Assembly (NCBI GenBank): GCA_035504415.1
Contig: DATJRY010000010.1
Span: 186,001 to 250,000, forward strand
Source of the DNA: Candidatus Sulfotelmatobacter sp.
GTDB taxonomy: Bacteria; Vulcanimicrobiota; Vulcanimicrobiia; Vulcanimicrobiales; Vulcanimicrobiaceae
DNA: 64,000 nt
Reading direction: 5' to 3'
A model generated the notes under the pieces. That model was not told the DNA's origin. It ran no database searches and saw nothing but the letters and a program-made list of their open reading frames with translations. Positions 34,223 through 42,737 of this stretch are shown here, piece after piece. A program made the translations under genes and the position numbers. Numbering within the stretch: the stretch's first letter is position 1; each line of letters begins with the position of its first letter.

Positions 34223-35638
34223 ATGATCTCCAAGGTCCTCGGGGCGGCGGCTACGCTCTCCGTCTTCTTCTCGTTGTTCTCGCTCGCGCCGGCCGCCGCG
34301 CAGAGCGCGACCGGCGCGGCGCCGGTCCTGGTGGTCGGCGGAACGCCGGCCGGCGTCGCCGCAGCCGTCGCCGCGGCACGCCACGGCGCCGACGTCGCGC
34401 TCGTCGCGGCGCGGCCCGAGCTGGGCGGCGTCCTGACCGACGCGATGATGGACCAGTGGGATCTCAACGTCGCCCCCGCCGGCGAGGGGGTCGTGCAAGG
34501 CGGCCTCTTCGACGAGATCCACGCGGCGCTGGGCGATGCGTTCTCGCCGCAGCAGGCGGCGGACGCGTTCGCATCGCTGGTCGCCGGCGAGCCGCGCATC
34601 CATCTGATCCGCGATGCCCGCGTGATCGCGGTGAGCGCGCAGCCGACGCCGGCCGGCCGCCGTGTCTCGGCCGTCACCTTCCGCCGGCCCGACGGCTCGA
34701 CGTTCACCCTCGACGCCACGACCGTCGTCGACGCGACCGACGACGGCGACGTCGCGGCGCTGGCCGGCGCGCGCTTCGACCTCGGCCGTCAGGACACCGG
34801 GATCGACGAGCGCATGCAGGCCGTCACCTTGATGTTCACCCTGCGCGGCGTCGACTGGGCGCAGGTCGTCGACGGCTACGACGTCGCGCGCGACGGCGCC
34901 GGCGGCGCGGTGGAGCGGCGCGCCTGGGGCTACGCCGCGCTGCTGGCGCGCTACGTGCCGCGTTCGCCGGAGGTCGTCGTCCGCGACCTCAACCTGGGCC
35001 ACGAGAGCGACGGCGAAGTCACCGTCAACGCGATCGACGTGCTGGGCGTCGACGCGCTCTCCGACGCCGACCTGGCGCGGGCGCGCGCGCTGAGCGAGCG
35101 CGAGGCACCGCGTCTGATCGCGTGGCTGCGCACGCGCATCCCGGGTTTCGCCGACGCGCAGCTCGGCCGCTTCGCGGACGCGCTCTACGTGCGCGAGACG
35201 CGGCACTTCGCTGGCGTCGAGCGGCTGACGGCCGACGACGTGTGGGGCGGCACGATCCCCACCGACACGATCGGCCTCTCGTCGTATCCGCTCGACCTGC
35301 ACCCGGTCGACGCGCGCGACAAGCTGGCGTACGCACCCGAGCGCCACGTCTACGGCATCCCGTTCGGCACCCTGGTCCCGCGCGATCTCGCCAACGTGCT
35401 GCTGGCCTCGCCCGCCATCAGCGCGACCCACATCGCCGCCGGCAGCGCGCGCGTCATCCCGACCACGATCGAGGAAGGCGAAGCGGCCGGCGACGCCGCC
35501 GCGCTCGCGCTGCGCGAGCACCTCGCCTTCGCGGCGATGGCGCGCGACGCGGGCGACGTCGCGGCGCTGCGCGACATGCTGCGCCGCGGCGGGACGATCC
35601 TGAGCTACCGCGGCAGCAGCGGCGCGACGCGCGAGTAA
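34223..35638 (+). CDS. Exported FAD-dependent oxidoreductase
   Basis: 471 residues. Signal peptide (about 1-27, ending APAAAQS), then an FAD-binding Rossmann motif PVLVVGGTPAGVAAAVAAARHGADVALV (GxxxxG variant at about 38-43), LGGVLTDAMMD, and VVDATDDGDVAALAGARFD; the C-terminal part has GIPFGTLVPRDLANVLLASPAISATHIA, as in the FAD_oxidored group. Substrate unknown. Its last 34 bases overlap the end of the convergent P1 peptidase gene. Confidence 0.82.
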   Translation: MISKVLGAAATLSVFFSLFSLAPAAAQSATGAAPVLVVGGTPAGVAAAVAAARHGADVALVAARPELGGVLTDAMMDQWDLNVAPAGEGVVQGGLFDEIHAALGDAFSPQQAADAFASLVAGEPRIHLIRDARVIAVSAQPTPAGRRVSAVTFRRPDGSTFTLDATTVVDATDDGDVAALAGARFDLGRQDTGIDERMQAVTLMFTLRGVDWAQVVDGYDVARDGAGGAVERRAWGYAALLARYVPRSPEVVVRDLNLGHESDGEVTVNAIDVLGVDALSDADLARARALSEREAPRLIAWLRTRIPGFADAQLGRFADALYVRETRHFAGVERLTADDVWGGTIPTDTIGLSSYPLDLHPVDARDKLAYAPERHVYGIPFGTLVPRDLANVLLASPAISATHIAAGSARVIPTTIEEGEAAGDAAALALREHLAFAAMARDAGDVAALRDMLRRGGTILSYRGSSGATRE

Positions 35639-36741
35639 GGCAGGTTGTAGTAGGTCACGCCGCCGCGGCCGGTCACGGTGTGCGCGCTGAACAGCGCGTC
35701 GTCGATCGCCTCCTCCGTCGCGTCGGCGGTGGCGGCGAACAGCGCGTCGACCTGATCCTCGTCGGTGACGAGCGCCGGCCCGACGATGCCGCCGGCGCGC
35801 GGGTAGCGGTGGGTGGTCGAGAACGCGAAGAACAGATCGCCGCTCGACACGTGCGAGGTCGCGCCGGTGCGTCCCAGGCCCAGCGCGACCCGCTTGGCCA
35901 GATCGATCAAGCGCAGGTGATCGAGTGGCGCGTCGGTCGCAACCACGGCGATGATGCTGCCGTCGGCCGCGCGCCCGTGGGTGGGGACGTAGCCGGCGCG
36001 CCGTGGATAGACCGGCAACAAGTCGTGCGCGAAGACGCGTCCGATCGGCACGCCGCCGATCTGCAGCTCGGTGCGCGAGCCGGTGTTGGCGTTGACGAGC
36101 ACGCCGACCGTATAGCCGCCCAGATCCTTGGGCAGGACGCGCGACGCCGACCCGATCCCGGCCGCGAAGCCGAAGGCGCGCATGCCGGTTCCGGCGCCCA
36201 CGTTGCCGCGCGGAAAGTCGCCGCCGCTCGCGCCGTCGAGCATCGCGACGACGTCCTCGGCGTGGACGTGACGGCCGCCGATGTCGTTGATCCCCTGATC
36301 GTCGCACTCGGCGACGACCGGGAGCGGCACGTCGTCGCGGATCCCGATGTCGGGATGGTGCGCGATCAGCCACGACACGACGCCGTCGTCGGCACGGCCC
36401 ACGTCGAGCGTGTCGGTCAAGACGATCGGTACCTCGAGGAAGCCGGACTGGTTGACCCAATGCGAGCCGCTCATCTCGCCGTTGCCGTTGAGCGTCCACT
36501 GCGCGGCCGCGACGCGATCGTTCCAGATGTCCGCGTCGGGGATGATCCCGGTCGCGCCGGTGCGCACGTCGCTGCCCTCGACCTTGGTCACCTCGCCGAC
36601 GCGCACGCCCGGGACGTCGGTGATCCCGTCGAGCGGGCCGGCCGCCAGCGTGCCGACGTGCCACGGACTGCGCGCTTGCGCGACCGAAGCGGCCCCCAAC
36701 GCGGCCAGCAGGGCGATCAGAGCGGAGACGCGGCGCGGCAT
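35605..36741 (-). CDS. P1 family peptidase (DmpA/BapA-type, exported)
   Basis: 378 residues. Signal peptide (about 1-23, ending AQA). DmpA-family fold: ITDVPGVRVGEVT, GGRHVHAEDVVAML, GAGTGMRAFGFAAG, then the self-cleavage site G261-S262 in ADGSIIAVVATDAPL, where the new N-terminal serine is the nucleophile. These enzymes are N-terminal nucleophile aminopeptidases acting on D-, beta- or L-amino acid amides; the exact substrate is unknown. The export signal places it in the periplasm. Confidence 0.88.
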   Translation of the reverse strand: MPRRVSALIALLAALGAASVAQARSPWHVGTLAAGPLDGITDVPGVRVGEVTKVEGSDVRTGATGIIPDADIWNDRVAAAQWTLNGNGEMSGSHWVNQSGFLEVPIVLTDTLDVGRADDGVVSWLIAHHPDIGIRDDVPLPVVAECDDQGINDIGGRHVHAEDVVAMLDGASGGDFPRGNVGAGTGMRAFGFAAGIGSASRVLPKDLGGYTVGVLVNANTGSRTELQIGGVPIGRVFAHDLLPVYPRRAGYVPTHGRAADGSIIAVVATDAPLDHLRLIDLAKRVALGLGRTGATSHVSSGDLFFAFSTTHRYPRAGGIVGPALVTDEDQVDALFAATADATEEAIDDALFSAHTVTGRGGVTYYNLPYSRVAPLLPR

Positions 36742-36755
36742 CTCGCCACGTTGGC

Positions 36756-37415
36756 TCAGGGCAGGACGCGAACCTGGTCGCTCTCGATCGCCGCCAACAC
36801 GCGCGTGCGATGCTCGCGCGCCAGCACCGTCTCCGACGTTTGGCTGCGCACGGTCAACACGTACCAGCGTTCGCCGTCGCGGACGGTCGAGCTCTCGTAC
36901 GCGTAGCCGAGAACCGGCAGCTTCTGTCCGCGCCGATACGTCACGCGTCCCGCCACCGCCAACTGCTCGGCGATGCGCTGCTGCTTGTCCCCGCTCAGCA
37001 ACAGGTCACGTTGTTCGTCGGTGAGCGCTTTGCCGGGAGCGATTCCGGCCTCGTCGAGCGCGAGCCGCATCAGGAAGTCCCAATCGGCGTCGGCGATCGA
37101 GGTCGTGCGCAAGCCGTGGCGGTACCGCGTGCCGCCGGCCGAGACGACCGGCGAGCTCCAGCGCGGGTAGGCTTCGAGGTGGACCTGTCGTCCGTCGAGC
37201 ACGGCGACCAGCGAGAGCGGTTTCTTGCCGTCGGTCGCCAGCGGCTCGCGGGTCAACAGACGCAGGCCGCCTCCGCTCACGTCCAAGCCGTAAGCGGGGT
37301 GGGCGGTCTGGCCGTCCAGACTGTACGTTGCCGGAAACGTCCGTTGCCGCCGCACATAGACGCGGCGGTTCGGCGCGCTCCGGGCCGAGGAGGCGCGCGG
37401 TGGGGTCGAGCCCAT
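36756..37415 (-). CDS. PilZ-domain protein (cyclic di-GMP effector)
   Basis: 219 residues from ATG 37415, 10 bases after the aldehyde ferredoxin oxidoreductase stop. N-terminal PilZ part has the RxxxR ligand motif (R18/R22 in RRVYVRRQR) and DVSGGG at 45-50, which together bind cyclic di-GMP. The C-terminal 100 residues are a separate Arg/Leu-rich domain I do not recognise. Being last after a tungstoenzyme operon is surprising and may be coincidental read-through. Possible links to the pilus motors at 46-50 kb are inference. Confidence 0.7.
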   Translation of the reverse strand: MGSTPPRASSARSAPNRRVYVRRQRTFPATYSLDGQTAHPAYGLDVSGGGLRLLTREPLATDGKKPLSLVAVLDGRQVHLEAYPRWSSPVVSAGGTRYRHGLRTTSIADADWDFLMRLALDEAGIAPGKALTDEQRDLLLSGDKQQRIAEQLAVAGRVTYRRGQKLPVLGYAYESSTVRDGERWYVLTVRSQTSETVLAREHRTRVLAAIESDQVRVLP

Positions 37416-37425
37416 ACCTGTTCGC

Positions 37426-39216
37426 TTAGGCGACCGGGGCGGCGGTCCCCGCTGCGGCCCGCAGGCGCTCGTAGGCGTCCTGCATTCGGGCCAGGCGCTC
37501 GGGCTCGAGGCGGCGCCCGGCCAGCGGCCCATCGGCGATCGGCTCGGTCAGCAGCCGTTCCGGCAGCCGGTCGTCGTCCGGGGTCCATCCCAGCCGGGCG
37601 TTGATCGCGCGCTTGCGCTCCCAGGTCCGCTGCGCGGCCGCCCGCAGCGCGGCACCGTCGAGCGGCAGGCCGGCGACGGCGCTCCACAGGGCCGCCGCCT
37701 CGGCCTCGAAATCGACGAAGCAGTCACGCACGAACTTGCACAGCACCAGGCTGTCCCAGGCCACCGCGCGGTCCTCGGCGGCGATCGCGTCGGCGGCACG
37801 AGCCTGCGGGTCGGGATCGGTCGACGGGTCGCGCAGGTCGCGGTCGTAGGTGGCCGAGCGGTTGTGGCACGCGCCGCGGGTGCAGGTCGCCAGGCCCAGC
37901 GCGTAGGTCGGCAGCGCGCGCGGCTCGTAGCCGGGCAGCTCGAGTCCCTTGGCGTGCATGGCGAAGGCCGCGGCGTCGCCGCCGATCGCCGCGGCCGCCG
38001 CGCGCACACCGCGCGCGAGCAGGTCGCCCACCCCGCGCCGCTGCGCGATCGCGTCGATCGCCGGCAGCAAGACCGCGCCGTTGCCGAACGCGAGCGCGGG
38101 ACCGAAGGCGTCGCGCGGCAGCAACCCGTGCTCGGCGCACTCCATCGCGAACGCGATCGCCGATCCGGTCGAGATCGTGTCCAGCCCGAGCTCGTCGCAG
38201 CGGCCGATCGCGTCGAGCACCGCGTCGAGATCGTCGACGCCGCAGTTCGGCCCGAAGGCCCAGGTCGACTCGTACTCGCTGGCCGCCGCGCGCCGGCGGT
38301 CGCGATCCTTGCGCACGTAGAGGTGCTCGCACTGCACCGGACAGCCCGCGCAACCGGCGCGCAGCTCGACGTAGGTGTCGTGCGACTCGCGCGCACGCTC
38401 GGGCGTCACCGCGTCCGTGCCGGCGAACTGCGCCGCGGTGAAGTTGCGGGTCGGCAACTGCCCCATGCGCTGCAGCACGCGCATGTTCGCCCCGGTGCCC
38501 AGGATGCGGTACTTGGCCGTCTTCGGCCCCAGCGCGCGTTCGCGCAGCGTCGCGGCGAGCGACGCGGTCGCGGCAGCGTCGGCGACCCCGACCTCGCCGC
38601 GTCCGCGCAGTGCGACCGCCTTGAGGCGCTTGGCGCCGAACACCGCGCCGGTGCCGCCCCGCCCGGCTTGCCGGCCGTCGTTCTCGACCGAGGCGAACCG
38701 CACGCCGCGCTCGCCGGCGACGCCGATCGCGCAGACGCGCAACGAACGGTCGCCGTAGCGTTCGCGCAGCGCCTTGGTCGCCTCGCGCGCCGACAACCCG
38801 ACCAGCGGCTGCGCGTCCTCGAACCGAATCGCCTCGCCGTCGACGACCAGCGTCGTCCAGGCGTCGGCGACGCCGGTGACGACGATCGCGGCCAAGCCGC
38901 AGCGCCGCAGCACGGCGGAGAAGTGACTCGACGAGAGCCCCTCGTTCAAGAGGCCGGTCAGGGGCGAGATCGCCGCCAGGGCGTGCTTGTTCGCGGCCGG
39001 CACCGGCGTCGACGCGAACGGACCGGCGGCGAACACGATCGGATTGTCGGGTCCGAGCGGGTCGATCGGACCGTGCACGCGCTGCTCGAGCAACAGCACC
39101 GCCAAACCGACGCCGCCCAGCGCGTCGGCGAAGACGGCGTCCGGCAGCGGCGTGCGCCGCGCGGTGCGCGCCGTCAAGTCGACTTCGAGCAGGTCGCGCG
39201 GTCCGGCGTACGCCAT
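37426..39216 (-). CDS. aor: Aldehyde ferredoxin oxidoreductase (tungstopterin enzyme)
   Basis: 596 residues from ATG 39216 (overlapping the moaD stop as TGATG). Three-domain AOR fold: N-terminal barrel with LGGVGLAVLLL and FAAGPFASTPVPAANKHA, pterin-binding NDGRQAGRGGTGAVFGAKRLKAV, the CAGCPVQCEH iron-sulfur motif near 288-297, and a late cysteine in LVLCKFVRDC completing the 4Fe-4S set. It oxidises aldehydes or related compounds to acids with ferredoxin as acceptor. The operon supplies its cofactor: moaD, moeA-PBP and moeA lie directly upstream. W versus Mo is not decidable from sequence. Confidence 0.9.
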   Translation of the reverse strand: MAYAGPRDLLEVDLTARTARRTPLPDAVFADALGGVGLAVLLLEQRVHGPIDPLGPDNPIVFAAGPFASTPVPAANKHALAAISPLTGLLNEGLSSSHFSAVLRRCGLAAIVVTGVADAWTTLVVDGEAIRFEDAQPLVGLSAREATKALRERYGDRSLRVCAIGVAGERGVRFASVENDGRQAGRGGTGAVFGAKRLKAVALRGRGEVGVADAAATASLAATLRERALGPKTAKYRILGTGANMRVLQRMGQLPTRNFTAAQFAGTDAVTPERARESHDTYVELRAGCAGCPVQCEHLYVRKDRDRRRAAASEYESTWAFGPNCGVDDLDAVLDAIGRCDELGLDTISTGSAIAFAMECAEHGLLPRDAFGPALAFGNGAVLLPAIDAIAQRRGVGDLLARGVRAAAAAIGGDAAAFAMHAKGLELPGYEPRALPTYALGLATCTRGACHNRSATYDRDLRDPSTDPDPQARAADAIAAEDRAVAWDSLVLCKFVRDCFVDFEAEAAALWSAVAGLPLDGAALRAAAQRTWERKRAINARLGWTPDDDRLPERLLTEPIADGPLAGRRLEPERLARMQDAYERLRAAAGTAAPVA

Positions 39217-39485
39217 CAGCCGCCGCTCGCCAAGAACAGCACGCACGGCCGGTCACCGGCATCGAACGTCTCGCCGGCGCGCGGCGCGCGCCGGCCGTCG
39301 AGCAGCAACAGGTTCGGCTCGACGAACGCGTCACGCGCGGGCGCGATGACGTCGGGAACGAGTGCCGGCACGGCCTCGGCGAGCGCGTGCACGAACTGCG
39401 GCAGCGCGACCGGCCCCTCCAACGCGAGCTCGACGTGCGCGACGCCGGCCAGCGAACGCGCCATCCCGAACAGCTCGACGGTCAC
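39216..39485 (-). CDS. moaD: Molybdopterin synthase small subunit (MoaD/ThiS fold)
   Basis: 89 residues from GTG 39485. Ubiquitin-like beta-grasp fold: VTVELFGMARSLAG at the start, PQFVHALAEAVPAL helix, LLLLDGRRAP, and the functional C-terminal GG (LFLASGG), which is thiocarboxylated to donate sulfur to molybdopterin. Both ends overlap its neighbours (moeA-PBP stop and aor start). No moaE or moeB is in the window, so these partners must be elsewhere. Such MoaD-like proteins next to aor are a recognised arrangement. Confidence 0.85.
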   Translation of the reverse strand: MTVELFGMARSLAGVAHVELALEGPVALPQFVHALAEAVPALVPDVIAPARDAFVEPNLLLLDGRRAPRAGETFDAGDRPCVLFLASGG

Positions 39486-41428
39486 GGTGCCACCGCCGCG
39501 GGCACGATCGTGCGCACGCTGCCGGCGTGCGTGCAGTCGTACCCGCCCAGCGCCTCGACGTCGGCGCGGAAGCGCGGGTCGCGCAAGACGGCGAGCAGCG
39601 TGCGAATGCGCGGGGCGTCGAGCGCGGCCGCCGGCAGGGCCAGCTCGTACGGTTCCCACGCGATCGAAACGAAGTCCAGGCCGAACGCGCGCGCCGCGGC
39701 GCGAATGGCCAGCCCCACGTCCGCGCTCTCGCTCGCGATCAGCTGCCCCACGGCCAGGTGCGAGAACTCGAGCCGCTCGTAGCCGTCGATCGCTGCCGGC
39801 GAGATCTCGTCGCGCGCCAGCAGCGCGTCGAGCAGAATGCGCGTCCCCGCGTCGGGCTGCCGGTTGACGTAGCGCGCCGCGCGCCGCGCGACGTCGCCGA
39901 GCGTCCGCAGGCCGAGCGGATTGCCGGGGGCGACGAGCAGTCCTTGTTCGCGCTCGGCCAGGCGGATCAGCGCGACCGGCTCGTGCGGTCCGTACCGGCG
40001 CACGGCCGCGTCGTTGTAGGTCCCGGTCGCCGGATCGAGCACGTGCGTCCCGGCCAGGTGCGCCGCGCGTTCGCGCAGCGCGACCAGCCCCGCGATGCTG
40101 CCGACGTGCGCCGAGACCAGCTCGATCTCGTGCTCCGCCAAGCGCCCCGCCAACAGGTCCAGCGCGACGTCATGGCTGCCCACCGCCAACAGCGTGCGTT
40201 CGATCGCGGCCAGCGGCCGCAATGCGCGCGCGGTCAGCCGCGTGCCGGCGCGCGCGCCCTCGCTGAAGCGCGGAATCGTCAGCAGCACGTTCGCGCGCGA
40301 GAGCGAGGTGATGACGCCCGCCCCGCGGCGCAGCGGCGTCGCCACCAGCCGGCCGTCGACGCGCGCGGCGACGGCGCGCACGTACTCGTCCTCGCCCAGC
40401 GGCGAGAACAGCTTGCGCGTCAGCTCGACCTCGAGCTCGCGCGGCTCGGCGGCGTCGCGCCGGCCCAGCCGCTCCAACAGCGGCCGCAAGAACAAGTCGG
40501 CGCAGATCGCGGCGCTGACCGGATAGCCGGGAATGCCGAGCAGCGGGACGCGCGACTCGCGCGCGACCGCCAGCACCAGCGGATGACCGGGCCGGATCGC
40601 GACGCCGTGCACGACCACCGGGCCGAAGGTCGCGAACGTGCGCGCGGTGTGATCGTCGCGTCCGGCCGAGGAGCCCGCGTTGACGACCACGACGTCGGCG
40701 GCGGCGATCGCGTCGCCGACGGCGTCGGCCAGCGCCTGCGCGTCGTCGCGCACGCGCCGGCGCAGCACGACCTCGCCGCCGTGGGTGCCGACGATCGCGT
40801 CGAGCAGCACCGCGTTCGAGTCGAGGATGTCGCCCGGGCGCGGCGCGCGCGTCGTCACGTCGACCAGCTCGTCGCCGGTGGTCAGGATCGCGACCCGCGG
40901 GCGCCGCACGACGGTGACGGCGGCGACGCCGGCCGCCGCGCACGCCGCCAGGTCGGCCGCGCCGAGCCGCCGGAACGCCGGCGCGACGACCTCGCTGGCG
41001 ACGACGTCCTCGCCGATCGCGCGCACGTGCTCGAACGGCGCGACCGCGGCGCGAATCGCGATCCGTTCTTCGCCGCGCGGCTCGAGCTGCTCGACCGGGA
41101 TGACCGCGTCGAAGCCCGCCGGCAACGGATCGCCGGTATCGACGACGATCGCCTGCGCACCGAGCACCAGCTCCAACGGCGCGGTCGCGCGCGCGGCGGA
41201 CGTCTGCGCCGCGACGACCGCGACGCCGTCCATCGCGCACGCGTGATAGTGCGGCGACGACAGGCGCGCGATCACCGGGACGGCGGTCACGCGATCGAGC
41301 GCGGCGCCGAGCGGCAGCGTTTCGGTCGCCTCGTTGCGCACCCCGGCCGCCAGCAGCGCGTCGTCGAAGCGCGCGCGCGCCGTCTCGAGCGGCACGTCGT
41401 GCAGAAAGATCGTGCGTTGCGCGCTCAC
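39482..41428 (-). CDS. MoeA with C-terminal periplasmic-binding-like domain
   Basis: 648 residues from GTG 41428 overlapping the upstream moeA stop. Residues 1-425 are a MoeA fold (ACAMDGVAVVA, TGDPLPAGFDAVIP, ILTTGDELVD, NAGSSAGRDDHTA, GIPGYPVSAAICADLF), and 440-640 is a PBP-like domain (LLAVGSHDVALDLLA, GPHEPVALIRLAEREQGLLVAPGN, LEFSHLAVGQLIASESADVGLAIR). The fusion is known in organisms with tungsto- or molybdoenzymes; the second domain may bind the oxyanion or a cofactor precursor. It lies between moeA and moaD, next to aor. Confidence 0.88.
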   Translation of the reverse strand: MSAQRTIFLHDVPLETARARFDDALLAAGVRNEATETLPLGAALDRVTAVPVIARLSSPHYHACAMDGVAVVAAQTSAARATAPLELVLGAQAIVVDTGDPLPAGFDAVIPVEQLEPRGEERIAIRAAVAPFEHVRAIGEDVVASEVVAPAFRRLGAADLAACAAAGVAAVTVVRRPRVAILTTGDELVDVTTRAPRPGDILDSNAVLLDAIVGTHGGEVVLRRRVRDDAQALADAVGDAIAAADVVVVNAGSSAGRDDHTARTFATFGPVVVHGVAIRPGHPLVLAVARESRVPLLGIPGYPVSAAICADLFLRPLLERLGRRDAAEPRELEVELTRKLFSPLGEDEYVRAVAARVDGRLVATPLRRGAGVITSLSRANVLLTIPRFSEGARAGTRLTARALRPLAAIERTLLAVGSHDVALDLLAGRLAEHEIELVSAHVGSIAGLVALRERAAHLAGTHVLDPATGTYNDAAVRRYGPHEPVALIRLAEREQGLLVAPGNPLGLRTLGDVARRAARYVNRQPDAGTRILLDALLARDEISPAAIDGYERLEFSHLAVGQLIASESADVGLAIRAAARAFGLDFVSIAWEPYELALPAAALDAPRIRTLLAVLRDPRFRADVEALGGYDCTHAGSVRTIVPAAVAP

Positions 41429-42729
41429 GGGACGATCACCCGCACGCGCTCCCCGGCGCCCAAGCCGCTGCGGTCGAGCGGGACGGCGATCAACGCGTCG
41501 GCGCGCACGTGGGTGAAGATCAGGTTCGAGGCGCCGAACACCGGCGTCGCGTGCAGCGTGCCGTCGGCGTCACGCGCCAGCGTGCACGGCAGATAGTCCT
41601 CGCGTCCCGGCCGCGAGGGGACCGGCACGTCGAGCACCGCGGTGTGCTCCCGCTCGTCGCCCAGACCGTCGGCGGCGACGGGCTCGCCGCCCAGCACGCG
41701 CACCAGCGGGCGGACGATGCGCCATGCGACGACCAGCGCGCTGGCCGGATTTCCCGGCAGTCCGACGACCGGCTTGCCCGCGCAGCGGGCCAGCACCGTC
41801 GGCTTGCCGGGCTTGATCGCGATGCCGTGCGCCAGCACCCCCGGTTCACCGAGCCGGCCGACCACCTGCGCGGTCAGGTCGCGCGTCGACACCGACGAGC
41901 CCGCCGAGAGGACCAGCGCGTCGGCGTCGCGCAGCGCGGCGCGCGCCGCGCTCTCGATCGCGGCCGGCTCGTCGGGGGCGATCCCGGCCGGCAGCGGCAC
42001 GCCGCCGGCCTGACGGACCGTCGCGGCGATGGTCGACGCGTTGACGTCGCGCACCTGAGCCGGTCCCGGCGTCGCGCCGGCCGGCACGACCTCATCGCCG
42101 GTGGACAGGATCGCCACCCGCGGCCGCGGCCAGACCAGGACGTCGGCCGCGCCCAGCGCCGCCAGGCCGCCGACGTCGGCCGCGCGCAGCCGGCGCCCGG
42201 CGGGCAGCGCCAGCGTCCCGGCGCGCACGTCCTCGCCGATCGCCAACACGTCTTCGCCGACGGCGACGGCGGCCAGCACCTCGACCTGCGCGCCGTGCAG
42301 GTTCGTGTCCTCGACCATCACCACCGCGTCGGCGCCGGCCGGCATCATCGCGCCCGTGTGAACCCGGACCGCCTGGCGTGGCCCGACCGTGACCGCCGGG
42401 ACGATCCCGGTCGGCACGTCGCCCACCAGCTCGAGATAGGCCGGCGACTGCTCGGAGGCGCCGTGCGTATCGGCCGAGCGGACCGCGTAGCCGTCCATCG
42501 TCGAGCGGGCGAAGCCCGGCAGGGTCTCGGCCGCGACGACGTCGGCGGCCAGCACGCGGCCCAGCGCCTCGTCGAGGGCGACGCGTTCCGTGGGCGAGTT
42601 CGGGGAACAACCGCGCACAACCGCGGCGAACGCCTCGCCGGGGGACAACACGGTGAACAGCTCGTGCACCTCTCGGTCAGAACCGTTTCGGGTCCGAAGG
42701 GTGTCGAAGGACGAGGCGCCCCCTTTCAT
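41425..42729 (-). CDS. moeA: Molybdopterin molybdenumtransferase
   Basis: 434 residues from ATG 42729 (weak AAGGGA about 12 bases upstream). A later GTG at 42669 is another possible start, since the first 20 residues (SSFDTLRTRNGS) look non-coding. MoeA signatures: GFARSTMDGYAVRS, VRVHTGAMMPAGADAVVMVEDT, AILSTGDEVV, LSAGSSVSTRD and GLPGNPASALV. It inserts molybdate or tungstate into adenylated pterin in the cytoplasm. First gene of moeA-moeA/PBP-moaD-aor, divergent from pckA. The second MoeA-like gene follows directly, so one may be tungstate-specific. Confidence 0.9.
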   Translation of the reverse strand: MKGGASSFDTLRTRNGSDREVHELFTVLSPGEAFAAVVRGCSPNSPTERVALDEALGRVLAADVVAAETLPGFARSTMDGYAVRSADTHGASEQSPAYLELVGDVPTGIVPAVTVGPRQAVRVHTGAMMPAGADAVVMVEDTNLHGAQVEVLAAVAVGEDVLAIGEDVRAGTLALPAGRRLRAADVGGLAALGAADVLVWPRPRVAILSTGDEVVPAGATPGPAQVRDVNASTIAATVRQAGGVPLPAGIAPDEPAAIESAARAALRDADALVLSAGSSVSTRDLTAQVVGRLGEPGVLAHGIAIKPGKPTVLARCAGKPVVGLPGNPASALVVAWRIVRPLVRVLGGEPVAADGLGDEREHTAVLDVPVPSRPGREDYLPCTLARDADGTLHATPVFGASNLIFTHVRADALIAVPLDRSGLGAGERVRVIVP

Positions 42730-42737
42730 CCGAGCGA

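Noticed and set aside
42676-42722. A REP-like repeat upstream of moeA (GGGTGTCGAAGGACGAGG)
   Set aside because: It looks like the start of a widespread intergenic repeat type, but only one imperfect copy is seen in the window.
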